64,000 nucleotides of DNA from Lachnospiraceae bacterium (GTDB taxonomy: Bacteria > Bacillota > Clostridia > Lachnospirales > Lachnospiraceae): positions 1-64,000 of the forward strand of contig JAGAQG010000047.1 in the NCBI GenBank assembly GCA_017622875.1, written 5' to 3'. Positions within the stretch are counted from its first letter, which is position 1, and each line of letters opens with the position of its first letter. This document shows positions 17,583 to 26,462 of the stretch, piece after piece. The position numbers were made by a program, and so were the translations under genes. Under the pieces are notes generated by a model. It was given only the letters and a program-made list of their open reading frames with translations, did no database searches and was not told the origin of the DNA.

Positions 17583-17930
17583 ATGAAAAGAGAAATGACA
17601 TGTATTGGATGCCCGATGGGATGTGCGCTGGAAATAGAACTTGCAGCAGACGGACGGGTACTGGAAGTAAAAGGGAATACCTGTAAACGAGGGGCAAAAT
17701 ACGCGGAAACGGAGTGCACAGATCCTCAGAGAACCATTACGACGACCCTTCGATGTGAGGATGGACGTATGGTGGCAGTAAAAACAGATACAACGATTCC
17801 AAAAGATGAGATGTTTGAGGCAATGAAGATGATAGGCGGAACGGTTGTAAAACTTCCGGTCATGATCGGAGATGTACTTGTTAAAGATGTATTTGGCAGT
17901 AATGTAGTTGCGACACAAAATCGCAGCTGA
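17583..17930 (+). CDS. DUF1667 metal/Fe-S binding protein
   Basis: 115 aa. The N terminus MTCIGCPMGCAL gives C-x2-C-x3-C, with further cysteines at NTCKRG and ETECTD, a likely metal or Fe-S site. DUF1667 (COG3862) proteins accompany GlpA/GlpB-like oxidoreductases and are taken to be the small electron-transfer subunit. The last gene of the operon; only 3 nt separate it from the preceding stop. No stem terminator is apparent before the tRNA promoter at 17971. Confidence 0.85.
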   Translation: MKREMTCIGCPMGCALEIELAADGRVLEVKGNTCKRGAKYAETECTDPQRTITTTLRCEDGRMVAVKTDTTIPKDEMFEAMKMIGGTVVKLPVMIGDVLVKDVFGSNVVATQNRS

Positions 17931-17970
17931 ACAAAGGTTGAAAAAAATGTAAAAAAATGAAAATTAATAG

Positions 17971-17999
17971 TTGACAAATGATAATGTGTCTGATAATAT
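17971..17999 (+). promoter_or_regulatory. Promoter of plus-strand tRNA-Leu(AAG)
   Basis: TTGACA (17971-17976), a 17-bp spacer, then TAATAT (17994-17999), 12 bp before the tRNA. Confidence 0.8.
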
Positions 18000-18010
18000 A
18001 TCATTTGTTC

Positions 18011-18094
18011 GCGGGAATGCTGGAATTGGCAGACAGGCTAGACTAAGGATCTAGTGTTGGCAACGACGTGAGGGTTCAAGTCCCTTTTCCCGCA
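18011..18094 (+). tRNA. tRNA-Leu, anticodon AAG (copy 2)
   Basis: 84 nt, identical to the minus-strand copy at 13745-13828. Loop CTAAGGA gives anticodon AAG. It has its own promoter and terminator, so both copies look functional. The sequence outside the tRNA differs between copies. Confidence 0.95.
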
Positions 18095-18098
18095 TAAG

Positions 18099-18132
18099 AA
18101 ATCCGGTATTGGTAACAATATCGGATTTTTTG
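18099..18132 (+). terminator. Terminator of tRNA-Leu(AAG) copy 2
   Basis: Stem AATCCGGTATTG / CAATATCGGATT with a GTAA loop and one G-U pair, followed by TTTTTG. Confidence 0.85.
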
Positions 18133-18170
18133 TGTTATAATGAGAAAAATACATTTCAGAGGAAACAATC

Positions 18171-20051
18171 TTGAAGAAGAAAATACATTTTTCGAAAATC
18201 TACATGATAGGGTTATTGTTAACCTTTCTGCTGTTTTTATTCACGGGAAGACAGGTCTATACCCACATTACATTAAACTATGTTTTTGACCCTTCCGGAG
18301 ACGCAATTACCTCGGTTTATTGCGGAGAAGAGCTTCTTGCAGAAGCAGAAGTCATCGACGGACAGGCGGATCTGTACTTCTGGGGATCAGAATTTACCAG
18401 TATCGCACCTATCCACTATGACACTTATGAAGAACTGTATTTAGAAAGCATTGAGATCAGAGTTCATGGTCGTCAGGTGTGTAAGATGCTGTCGGAACAG
18501 ATTTTAGAAAACTTCACTCCAAATGAAGGAATCCTGAGTCTGCAGGCGGAAGAGCAGGGCGTGAGTATTACGACCCAAAATGACAGTCCGGCACTTATGC
18601 TGGCAGAACCTTTGATGAGACAAATTTCAGATGTGGCTGGTTTTATGAGCATTTTGAATCTGTTGTTTTATATTGTGCTCTGGACATTTATTTACTGGTA
18701 CTTATTTAAGGTGCTGGATATAAAAAATGATCGCAGCTATTTGAATCTTTTGGATGTGGTTCTAGGAATTGCAGGAATTACAGCAATCCTGCTTTCATGG
18801 AACATTGCATTTACCAGTGCCTACGGCGGAACGGTTCATCCGGATGAAATGCAGACGAGAGCTGCTGTGGAGTATTACCGGGCTCATTGGATTCAGCCGG
18901 ATGTAAGAAGTGAATTTGTAGCAGGAACGGTTTCCGGTTACGGTATGACCCGCTTGTCAGAAATCAATCTCTACTATTTATTTGCAGGAAAGTTTGCAAA
19001 TCTTTGTGGGTTTCCCATGGCCTTTAGAGCTCTGGGAATGCTGATGATCTTGATTCTTGGATGTCTGGTGTTAAGGAATATCAAAAAAGAACGGTACATG
19101 GTCATTTTGTTCTTTGCAACACCACAGCTTTGGTATTTGTTCTCCTATGCTACATCAGATGCCTATGATTATCTGTTTACGGTAATTGCGGCTTATGAAG
19201 TGTTATCTGGCAATAGCGCGGTGAATAGGATTTTGAAAGAACCTTTTAAAAAGCGTCATATTCCAGCGTATCTTGGCATGGGATTTGTCTTTGCGAATCT
19301 GTTAATGGCAAAGAAGACATTCTATCTGGTGCTCGCAACGATTTTTATGCTCCTTCTATATCGTCTGATCTTTGCAGAGAAGAATGAAAGAAAGCAGATG
19401 TTCGTGAAATATCTATGTCTGCTTGGCACTGCATTTGCAATTGTACTGGTGCGTTATCTGCCTGATTTAGGTTATTATGGATTAAATAAAGGGGCGGCAG
19501 TAGATCAGGTCATCGAGGCGACTGCATGGCCGGAATATAAGCCATCCACACCGGCAATCGAACAGGCGAAATCTACACTGCTCTTCGAGAAGGGTGTAAC
19601 ATTAAAAGAGTTTTTCGTGGATTGGAATTTTAATGAGGAACTCTTTAAGAACTATTTTGGTTATTACGGAATTTACAGTCTGGAAGCAAAAGGCTGGTAT
19701 TATGTATTGATGTCAGCCTTATATATTGCGCTGTTTTCAGTGGTGGGTATTTTAGTTCATCAGAACATTAAGCGGAAGAAAGCCACAGGAGAGTCTGTCA
19801 TCCGCGTTAGATTGACGTACTGGACCATGTGGGCTATGATTGCTTTGATGTATCTTTTAACAATTTACAATGCGTATTTCGTGGATTTTCAGCCTCAGGG
19901 AAGGTATTTGTTCCCGGCATTGCCGGCACTTGCCTGCCAGATTGGCCTGTATAAGGAAGTAGAGGAACATAAAGCGGTCAGAACATTGCTTACTGCAATC
20001 GCAGTTGTATCGCTATACTCTTTCTATAAGATTGCATACTTAAATTTCTAG
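18171..20051 (+). CDS. Polytopic membrane protein, GT-C/DUF2142-like (TTG start)
   Basis: 626 aa. It starts at TTG 18171, 8 nt after AGAGG; no ATG precedes it in frame. TM1 covers about residues 10-30, a soluble loop runs to about 155, and then some ten hydrophobic segments follow. An extracytoplasmic HPDEMQTRAAVEYYRAHW segment after TM3 recalls the HPDE-type motif of DUF2142 and GT-C glycosyltransferases that use lipid-linked sugars. A cell-surface glycan role is possible but unproven. It is a single gene between a tRNA and htpG. Confidence 0.65.
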   Translation: MKKKIHFSKIYMIGLLLTFLLFLFTGRQVYTHITLNYVFDPSGDAITSVYCGEELLAEAEVIDGQADLYFWGSEFTSIAPIHYDTYEELYLESIEIRVHGRQVCKMLSEQILENFTPNEGILSLQAEEQGVSITTQNDSPALMLAEPLMRQISDVAGFMSILNLLFYIVLWTFIYWYLFKVLDIKNDRSYLNLLDVVLGIAGITAILLSWNIAFTSAYGGTVHPDEMQTRAAVEYYRAHWIQPDVRSEFVAGTVSGYGMTRLSEINLYYLFAGKFANLCGFPMAFRALGMLMILILGCLVLRNIKKERYMVILFFATPQLWYLFSYATSDAYDYLFTVIAAYEVLSGNSAVNRILKEPFKKRHIPAYLGMGFVFANLLMAKKTFYLVLATIFMLLLYRLIFAEKNERKQMFVKYLCLLGTAFAIVLVRYLPDLGYYGLNKGAAVDQVIEATAWPEYKPSTPAIEQAKSTLLFEKGVTLKEFFVDWNFNEELFKNYFGYYGIYSLEAKGWYYVLMSALYIALFSVVGILVHQNIKRKKATGESVIRVRLTYWTMWAMIALMYLLTIYNAYFVDFQPQGRYLFPALPALACQIGLYKEVEEHKAVRTLLTAIAVVSLYSFYKIAYLNF

Positions 20052-20107
20052 TTTCAGAACATAAAATAATCAAATTTCATAAAAATTTTAGATTCTTCAC
20101 AAAATTA

Positions 20108-20134
20108 TTAGCACTCAACACGATTGAGTGCTAA
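20108..20134. promoter_or_regulatory. CIRCE operator of htpG
   Basis: A perfect TTAGCACTC-N9-GAGTGCTAA inverted repeat, the binding site of HrcA. It lies 8 bp upstream of the proposed -35 box of htpG. The only other copy seen in the window precedes hrcA at 53640. Confidence 0.95.
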
Positions 20135-20142
20135 TTTTTATA

Positions 20143-20171
20143 TTGACTTTTATTATAACGAGGATTAAAAT
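20143..20171 (+). promoter_or_regulatory. Probable promoter of htpG
   Basis: TTGACT (20143-20148), a 17-bp spacer, then TAAAAT (20166-20171). It would give a leader of about 60 nt. Confidence 0.6.
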
Positions 20172-20240
20172 ACATACCAGATGGTCAGTTATGACAACCA
20201 ATAGAATGAAAACAAGTATAGAAGTAAGGAGTAAAAAGAC

Positions 20241-22232
20241 ATGGGTGAAAAACACGGAAGTTTATCAATCAACAGCGAAAATATTTTTCCAATTATTAAA
20301 AAGTGGTTATATTCAGATCACGACATTTTCTTTAGAGAGTTAATTTCTAACGGATGTGATGCAATTACAAAATTAAAGAAACTGGAAGTCATGGGAGAAT
20401 ATACATTCCCGGAAGGACATAAAAATAAGATTATGGTACTGGTTAATCCAGAAGAAAAGACACTGAAATTTGTCGATACAGGTCTTGGTATGGATGCAGA
20501 TGAAGTGGAAGAATATATTAACCAGATTGCATTTTCGGGTGCTACAGATTTCCTTGCAAAATATAAAGATAAAACAAATGAAGATCAGATCATCGGACAC
20601 TTTGGTCTTGGTTTCTATTCTGCATTCATGGTAGCAGATGAAGTACACATTGATACTCTTTCTTATAAGGAAGGTGCAGCTCCGGTGCATTGGGAATGCG
20701 ATGGCGGTACAGAATTCTCCATGACGGAAGGTACAAAAACAGAAGTTGGTACAACGATTACATTGTTCTTAAATGAAGAAAGCTTAGAATTTGCCAATGA
20801 ATACCGTGCAAGAGAAGTTATCCAGAAATACTGTTCTTTCATGCCAACTGAAATTTATCTTTTTAAAGAAGGCGAAGAAATTGGCGCATTCGATGCAGAA
20901 GAGGAAGAAGAAACAACAGGAGAGGCAGAGGTTGTAACAGAAGAAGGCGAAGCTGAAGAAAAGAAAGAAGAAAAGCCAAAGAAACAGGCTCCAGTTTCCT
21001 TAAGTGATACAGCACCACTCTGGACAAAACATCCAAATGAATGTGAAAAGGAACAGTATTTAGAGTTCTATCGCAAAGTATTCCACGATTACAAAGAACC
21101 ATTATTCTGGATTCACTTAAATATGGATTATCCATTTAATTTAAAGGGTATTTTATACTTCCCGAAGATTAATACAGAATATGATTCTATCGAAGGAACC
21201 ATTAAACTTTACAACAATCAGGTATTCATCGCGGATAACATCAAGGAAGTAATTCCAGAGTTCTTGATGCTTTTAAAAGGTGTGATTGACTGTCCGGATC
21301 TTCCGCTGAACGTATCAAGAAGTGCGTTACAGAACGATGGATTTGTTAAGAAGATTTCTGATTATATCACAAAGAAAGTTGCTGATAAGCTCAGCGGTAT
21401 GTGTAAAACTCAGCGTGATGACTACGAAAAATATTGGGACGATATCAGCCCGTTTATCAAATTCGGATGCATCAAAGATACAAAATTCTCTGATAAGATG
21501 ATGGACTACATCCTTTACAAAGACCTTGATGGAAAATATCAGACATTGAAAGACCTGCTTCCGGAAGAACCAGAAGCAGAAGTTGTAGAGGAAACAGCGG
21601 AAGAAGGCAAGGAAGCTTCTGAAGAAAAGAAACCTGAAATTATTTTCTACGTAACAGATGAAATTCAGCAGAGCCAGTACATTAACATGTTCCGTGCAGA
21701 AGGCAAAAATGCAGTGATCTTACATCACAACATTGATTCCGCTTTTGTAACTCACGTAGAACGCGCAAATGAAAATGTACATTTCCAGAGAATCGATGCT
21801 GACTTAACTGATGATTTCAAAGAAGCTGTATCTGAAGAAGAAATGAAAGAAACAACAGATGCTTTAACAGAACTTTTCAGAAAAGCACTGGATAATGAAA
21901 ATCTTCAGGTAAAGGTGGAAAAACTGAAAAATGAGGAAGTTTCCTCTATGGTAACCTTATCAGAAGAGAGCAGACGTATGCAGGAAATGATGAGAATGTA
22001 TGGAATGCCTGGCATGGATCCATCCATGTTTGGCGGCGAAGAAACACTTGTCTTGAACGCAAATAACAAGCTGGTTCAGTATGTATTAGCAAACAAAGAT
22101 GGAGAAAATACAAATCTCTTCTGTGAACAGCTTTATGACCTTGCAATGATCAGCCACAAACCGCTTTCACCGGAAGCAATGACAAAATTCATTGCAAGAA
22201 GCAATCAGATTATGATGCTGCTTGCAAAATAA
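20241..22232 (+). CDS. htpG: Hsp90-family chaperone HtpG with charged linker
   Basis: 663 aa, homodimeric ATP-dependent cytosolic chaperone. The GHKL ATPase N domain carries ELISNGCDAI (near 34-43), the DTGLGM loop (79-84) and the GHFGLGFYS lid region (119-127). Residues about 218-249 form a Glu/Lys-rich linker, and a second acidic insert (EAEVVEETAEEGKEASEEKK) lies near 450. Both are uncommon in bacterial HtpG, where the N-M linker is short. ATG 20241 is preceded by AAGGAG. The CIRCE site upstream implies HrcA control, unlike Bacillus subtilis htpG. It ends 42 nt before a hairpin shared with the converging gene. Confidence 0.95.
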   Translation: MGEKHGSLSINSENIFPIIKKWLYSDHDIFFRELISNGCDAITKLKKLEVMGEYTFPEGHKNKIMVLVNPEEKTLKFVDTGLGMDADEVEEYINQIAFSGATDFLAKYKDKTNEDQIIGHFGLGFYSAFMVADEVHIDTLSYKEGAAPVHWECDGGTEFSMTEGTKTEVGTTITLFLNEESLEFANEYRAREVIQKYCSFMPTEIYLFKEGEEIGAFDAEEEEETTGEAEVVTEEGEAEEKKEEKPKKQAPVSLSDTAPLWTKHPNECEKEQYLEFYRKVFHDYKEPLFWIHLNMDYPFNLKGILYFPKINTEYDSIEGTIKLYNNQVFIADNIKEVIPEFLMLLKGVIDCPDLPLNVSRSALQNDGFVKKISDYITKKVADKLSGMCKTQRDDYEKYWDDISPFIKFGCIKDTKFSDKMMDYILYKDLDGKYQTLKDLLPEEPEAEVVEETAEEGKEASEEKKPEIIFYVTDEIQQSQYINMFRAEGKNAVILHHNIDSAFVTHVERANENVHFQRIDADLTDDFKEAVSEEEMKETTDALTELFRKALDNENLQVKVEKLKNEEVSSMVTLSEESRRMQEMMRMYGMPGMDPSMFGGEETLVLNANNKLVQYVLANKDGENTNLFCEQLYDLAMISHKPLSPEAMTKFIARSNQIMMLLAK

Positions 22233-22274
22233 ACAATCGGAATTCATAAAAGTGCAAACAGAAGTAAAAAATAA

Positions 22275-22303
22275 GGAGGTCAGCTTACAAAAAGCTGATC
22301 TCC
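22275..22303. terminator. Hairpin terminator shared by convergent htpG and DUF5721 genes
   Basis: Twelve-bp stem GGAGGTCAGCTT / AAGCTGATCTCC (one G-U) with a 5-nt loop. T-rich sequence follows on the plus strand and A-rich sequence (T-rich on minus) on the other side. The stop codon of the minus-strand gene lies inside the stem. Confidence 0.7.
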
Positions 22304-22785
22304 TGTTGTTTAAAGAAGCGTTTTACCATATCGTCCCAGGCGTGTTCTAAGGATTTGTCCAGTGTGAACAGGTTCAGGTTTGTGGCGGTAATACAGGAAA
22401 GCGTTCCGTTATCATAGCGTACATTTAACAAAAGACCTGATACATTTTCCGGACGGATAGAAGTAATACCTGAGGAAGTTAGTAATTTTTCAGTGTTTTC
22501 TTTAGAAAGCTGGAAAACAAATTTAAAACCGAGGGGTGTTTTTTTGCCCTTGATAAGCTCAAGACAGAAAGGTTTAACCTCTTTCCAGAGAGAAAACTCC
22601 CGGTCGTTTAATTTTCGTTCCTCGATTTCTTCCTCTGTGAAAAAATCTTTATGGATTCTTCCGTCAATGTGGAAGGTATTATAAGTTGTAATACTTCCTT
22701 CAATAAGATGAAAGGCATCGAAGGTTTGTGAGAGCAGAAGTTTGCTCATAAAATTTTTAATTTCCTGAATTTGTAATGCGATCAT
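22285..22785 (-). CDS. DUF5721-like protein
   Basis: 166 aa from MIALQIQEIKNFMSKLL. The start is chosen because TAGGAG precedes it; upstream in-frame codons have no site. There is no signal peptide or membrane segment. Features are an HIDGRIHKDFFTEEE segment near residue 40 and a C-terminal DLDKSLEHAWDDMVKRFFKQ-type helix. It resembles the uncharacterised DUF5721 proteins of Lachnospiraceae. The function is unknown and it converges on htpG. Confidence 0.7.
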   Translation of the reverse strand: MIALQIQEIKNFMSKLLLSQTFDAFHLIEGSITTYNTFHIDGRIHKDFFTEEEIEERKLNDREFSLWKEVKPFCLELIKGKKTPLGFKFVFQLSKENTEKLLTSSGITSIRPENVSGLLLNVRYDNGTLSCITATNLNLFTLDKSLEHAWDDMVKRFFKQQEISFL

Positions 22786-22948
22786 AGATTTTCTCCTAAA
22801 TATTATCTTTAGTATAGCTTGGACGGCAGGAAGAATCAACGTGGTTTTAAAAACAAGTTGAAATGGTATGATATATTATGATATTCTTTTTGTTAGAATA
22901 AGCCTTTACGGGCAAATGAGGGAGTAGTAGTTTAAGGAGAAGAGGTAT

Positions 22949-23788
22949 ATGAGTTATAAAATTATTGTTGACAGCTGCGGCGAATTACCGGAAAGATGTA
23001 AAAATGATTCGCATTTTGAAAGTGTTCCATTATCCATGCAGGTGGACGACTACCACATCATAGATGATGAGACATTTGATCAGGCGGATTTTTTAAAGAA
23101 GGTGGCAGAGAGCCCAAATTGTCCGAAATCTTCCTGCCCTTCTCCGGAAAGATATATGGAAGCTTACAACTGTGAGGCAGAGCATGTTTATGCGGTAACA
23201 TTGTCTGGAAATTTAAGCGGGTCCTATAACAGTGCGGTTTTAGGAAAAAATCTGTACCATGAAGAGTATGGGGATAAAAAGATTCATGTATTTGATTCCT
23301 GTTCGGCATCCGTCGGGGAGACTTTGATTGCCTTAAAGATTGAAGAATGCGAAAAAGCAGGCATGTCTTTTGAAAAAACGGTGGAAGCGGTCACTGCTTA
23401 TAGAAATGAACAGAATACTTATTTTGTATTGGAGACATTGGAAGTTCTCCGAAAAAATGGCCGATTAAGCAATTTAAAGGCATTTGTAGCCAATGCACTG
23501 AACATTAAACCTTATATGGGAGCAACTCCGGATGGACAGATCATTCAGCTTGGACAGTCACGAGGAATTAACCGCGCGCTCAAAAACATGATTGACTGTT
23601 TTGTAAATGAACTGAAAAATTCAGAAGAAAAGATTATTGCGATTTCTCATTGCAATTGCCCAGCCAGGGCCGAAATGGTCAAAGAAGAGATTTTAAAACG
23701 TGTGAAAGTCAAAGACATTTTTACAATTGATACCCATGGCATCAGCAGCATGTATGCAAGTGATGGCGGAATTATTCTTGTTGGCTAA
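22949..23788 (+). CDS. DegV-family fatty-acid-binding protein
   Basis: 279 aa. The family markers are visible: an N-terminal DSCGELP, the SCPSPERY segment near 62-69, and the TLSGNLSGSYNSA loop near 83-95 that binds the lipid carboxylate. The family (FakB in Staphylococcus) presents exogenous fatty acids to the FakA kinase. FakA is not in this window. The ribosome site AAGGAG lies 9 nt before ATG. It is probably a single-gene unit. Confidence 0.9.
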   Translation: MSYKIIVDSCGELPERCKNDSHFESVPLSMQVDDYHIIDDETFDQADFLKKVAESPNCPKSSCPSPERYMEAYNCEAEHVYAVTLSGNLSGSYNSAVLGKNLYHEEYGDKKIHVFDSCSASVGETLIALKIEECEKAGMSFEKTVEAVTAYRNEQNTYFVLETLEVLRKNGRLSNLKAFVANALNIKPYMGATPDGQIIQLGQSRGINRALKNMIDCFVNELKNSEEKIIAISHCNCPARAEMVKEEILKRVKVKDIFTIDTHGISSMYASDGGIILVG

Positions 23789-23912
23789 AAATTTACAAAA
23801 AACATGGATTTTTCACAGATTTATGTTATACTCATAGATAGGTCATTAGCTGTGCAGGAAATGTGATCATGATTGAAGTGTGCGGCGAAAAATAGAAAAG
23901 AGGAGTTTCACC

Positions 23913-24143
23913 ATGAGTCAGGAAAAGGTAAATCAGTATAAAGAGGAAAAGAAGAACAGAAAAGAGATTGCCAAAAAAGCAAAACGTAAATCTATGATCG
24001 CAAAGATTTGCGCAGTTGTAGTTGCAGCAGCAATTGTTGTATGGCTTGGATATTCTGCAGTAGTAACAGTTCAGAATGCAGAAAAACCTGCAGTGACAGT
24101 TGACAGTTCCGCAATTACTGAATATGTAAACGGTTTAGAATAA
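23913..24143 (+). CDS. Small single-span membrane protein
   Basis: 76 aa from ATG 23913, preceded by AGAGGAG. In-frame codons upstream to 23880 lack a site. Residues 1-30 are Lys/Glu/Arg-rich, one hydrophobic helix (AKICAVVVAAAIVVWLGYSA) follows, then about 25 outside residues. No family is recognised. The positive-inside rule gives N-in/C-out. It is closed by a strong terminator, so it is its own unit or ends the DegV unit. Confidence 0.75.
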   Translation: MSQEKVNQYKEEKKNRKEIAKKAKRKSMIAKICAVVVAAAIVVWLGYSAVVTVQNAEKPAVTVDSSAITEYVNGLE

Positions 24144-24150
24144 GAGCAGC

Positions 24151-24179
24151 GGGGAATCGAAAGATTCCCCTTATTTTTT
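24151..24179 (+). terminator. Terminator of the small membrane protein gene
   Basis: Stem GGGGAATC / GATTCCCC closed by a GAAA tetraloop, followed by TTATTTTTT. Confidence 0.9.
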
Positions 24180-24224
24180 GAAAGTAAATACCAGGTAAAA
24201 TCTGTGAGAAATCTTCTGCGAAAA

Positions 24225-24253
24225 TAGACAGAGGATAAAAAAATAGGTATAAT
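24225..24253 (+). promoter_or_regulatory. Promoter of the MFS-phosphodiesterase unit
   Basis: TAGACA (24225-24230), a 17-bp spacer, then TATAAT (24248-24253), 34 bp before the MFS start. Confidence 0.7.
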
Positions 24254-24286
24254 CAAGAAAAAGTTTAGAAAACGAAAGGGAAAGAG

Positions 24287-25558
24287 ATGAAATTAAATTA
24301 CAAGAGAACCATGCTGATTGGTCTGGCATTTTTATCCATCAGTGCCTTCTGGCAGATGTACGATAATATCATTCCATTGATTTTGAAAAACAGCTTCCAT
24401 ATGAAGGAGACTATGACAGGTGTCATCATGGCGGCGGATAATGTATTGGCATTGTTCCTGCTTCCGTTTTTTGGGGCCTTATCAGATAAAGTAGATACAA
24501 AAATCGGAAAACGAATGCCGTTTATTTTAATTGGTACAGCAGCGGCGGCAGTACTGCTTTTGATTTTACCATACGCAGACCGTACACAGAATCTGGTCAT
24601 GTTTGTCGCCGTATTATTTATGCTGCTGGTTTCTATGGGATTTTACCGTTCCCCGGCGGTTGCATTGATGCCGGACTTAACACCGAAGCCACTTCGAAGT
24701 AAAGGAAATGCGGTTATCAACTTGATGGGTGCTGTGGGTGGATTATATGCTTTGGCAATGATTCAGTTCGTTGTAGGGGATGGTGACAGACCGGATTACT
24801 ATCCACTGTTCATTTCTATTGCAGCGTTCATGGCAATCTGCGTGGTGATTTTATTCCTGACGATCAAGGAAAAGAAACTGAGTGCGGAAATTGTGACAGA
24901 TAATGAGGATGAAGAAATTCCGGCAGTTTCCAGCACTGCGGAGCTTCCAAAAGAAGTAAAGAGAAGTTTGATTTTTATTCTTTTGTCTGTTGCATTATGG
25001 TTTACTGCATATAATGGTGTGACAACTGCATTCTCCCGATATGCGACCATCGTTTGGGGGATGGAAGGCGGCGGTTACGCAAGCTGCTTAATGGTATGTA
25101 CTGTGGCTGCCATCATCAGCTATATTCCGATCGGTTTTATTTCCGGTAAGATTGGCCGTAAGAAATCCATTCTGCTTGGTATTGCATTGCTGGCACTGTG
25201 CTTTGGTGCGGCCGGATTATTTGATTCCTACAGTCCGTTAATGAATGTATTTTTTGGAATTGTAGGATTTGCATGGGCATCCATCGGAGTAAACTCTTTA
25301 CCAATGGTCGTGGAAATGTGTTCTGCAGCTGATGTTGGTAAATATACAGGATATTATTATACGTTCTCCATGTCTGCACAGGTAATCACACCGATCCTGT
25401 CAGGATTTCTTTTGGAGCATGTGTCTTACAGGGTATTATTCCCATACGCGGTATTTTTTGCAATCCTTGCATTTATCTGTATGACTCAGGTAAAACATGG
25501 GGATGCGAAGCCAATTCAGAAGAAAAGCTTATTAGAGAATTTTGATGTAGATGATTAG
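24287..25558 (+). CDS. MFS transporter (SLC45/GPH sugar-carrier type)
   Basis: 423 aa with about 12 hydrophobic spans. The loop 2-3 signature reads GALSDKVDTKIGKRMPF, and a matching GFISGKIGRKKSILLG lies in the second half. This is the arrangement of SLC45-like and GPH-type sugar carriers. The cargo is unknown. Ribosome site AAAGGGAAAGAG. The glycerophosphodiesterase-like gene follows by 31 bp, so a shared transcript is likely. Confidence 0.85.
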   Translation: MKLNYKRTMLIGLAFLSISAFWQMYDNIIPLILKNSFHMKETMTGVIMAADNVLALFLLPFFGALSDKVDTKIGKRMPFILIGTAAAAVLLLILPYADRTQNLVMFVAVLFMLLVSMGFYRSPAVALMPDLTPKPLRSKGNAVINLMGAVGGLYALAMIQFVVGDGDRPDYYPLFISIAAFMAICVVILFLTIKEKKLSAEIVTDNEDEEIPAVSSTAELPKEVKRSLIFILLSVALWFTAYNGVTTAFSRYATIVWGMEGGGYASCLMVCTVAAIISYIPIGFISGKIGRKKSILLGIALLALCFGAAGLFDSYSPLMNVFFGIVGFAWASIGVNSLPMVVEMCSAADVGKYTGYYYTFSMSAQVITPILSGFLLEHVSYRVLFPYAVFFAILAFICMTQVKHGDAKPIQKKSLLENFDVDD

Positions 25559-25589
25559 AATGAGAGATTAAGAAAGAAGTGCGTTTAAT

Positions 25590-26408
25590 ATGAAGGTTTT
25601 GCTGATTTTGGTAACCATTTTGCTGGTATTGTATTTGCTTTTGGTTGCACCACGAATGATGAATCGGGCAGACCGAACCCCTTTTATGAAGCAGAAATTT
25701 TATGCTCATAGAGGTTTATTTCATAATGAGGGAGAAGCACCAGAGAATTCTCTGGCGGCATTTAGGAAGGCTGTAGATGCCGGATATGGCATGGAGTTTG
25801 ATGTACAGCTTTCCAAAGACGATAAGCTGGTGGTCTTTCATGATGCCACATTGAAACGAATGTGTGGTGTGGAGGGTAATGTGTGGGACTACACATTGGA
25901 AGAGCTTCAGAAATTCCATTTGGCGGGATCGAAAGAGACGATACCGACTTTTGAAGAGGTGTTAAAGTTAGTAGATGGAAAAGTTCCGCTGATCATTGAA
26001 TATAAGATGGACAGACCGCTTACGAAGGTATGTGCGCTTGGAAATGAAGTGCTGAAGGGTTATAAGGGGGATTATTGTATTGAAAGCTTTCACCCATTTG
26101 CGCTGATGTGGTATAAGAAACATCGGCAGGATGTCATGAGAGGGCAGCTTTCCGGAAATCTGTCTAAGGAAACGAAAAATCCAAAACTGAAAAAAGTGTA
26201 CACTTTGGTTACTTATCTTTTGACCAATGTACTGACCAGACCGGATTTCATCGCTTACGACCACAGATATGTAAACAATATTTCCAGAAGAGTTTGCAGA
26301 GCACTTGGCGCCTTGTCTGTGACTTACACGATTAAGAGTGTGGAACGATATGAAGAAGTCAAGGATGATTTTGAATTGTTCATATTTGACAGCTGTATAT
26401 TAAAATAA
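25590..26408 (+). CDS. Glycerophosphodiester phosphodiesterase family protein
   Basis: 272 aa. An N-terminal hydrophobic helix (VLLILVTILLVLYLLLV) anchors the protein. The GDPD catalytic set follows: AHRG near 36-39, EFDVQLSKD, then VFHDATLKRM. It hydrolyses glycerophosphodiesters to glycerol 3-phosphate and an alcohol, needing a divalent metal. With an anchored N terminus the catalytic domain may face outward. It is co-transcribed with the MFS gene and closed by a terminator. Confidence 0.9.
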   Translation: MKVLLILVTILLVLYLLLVAPRMMNRADRTPFMKQKFYAHRGLFHNEGEAPENSLAAFRKAVDAGYGMEFDVQLSKDDKLVVFHDATLKRMCGVEGNVWDYTLEELQKFHLAGSKETIPTFEEVLKLVDGKVPLIIEYKMDRPLTKVCALGNEVLKGYKGDYCIESFHPFALMWYKKHRQDVMRGQLSGNLSKETKNPKLKKVYTLVTYLLTNVLTRPDFIAYDHRYVNNISRRVCRALGALSVTYTIKSVERYEEVKDDFELFIFDSCILK

Positions 26409-26424
26409 TTGAATAGGTTTTTAG

Positions 26425-26453
26425 TGGCGTGACCAAATGGTCACGCCATTTTT
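26425..26453 (+). terminator. Terminator of the MFS-phosphodiesterase unit
   Basis: Perfect 10-bp stem TGGCGTGACC / GGTCACGCCA with loop AAAT, followed by TTTTTG. Confidence 0.95.
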
Positions 26454-26462
26454 GTACACTAA

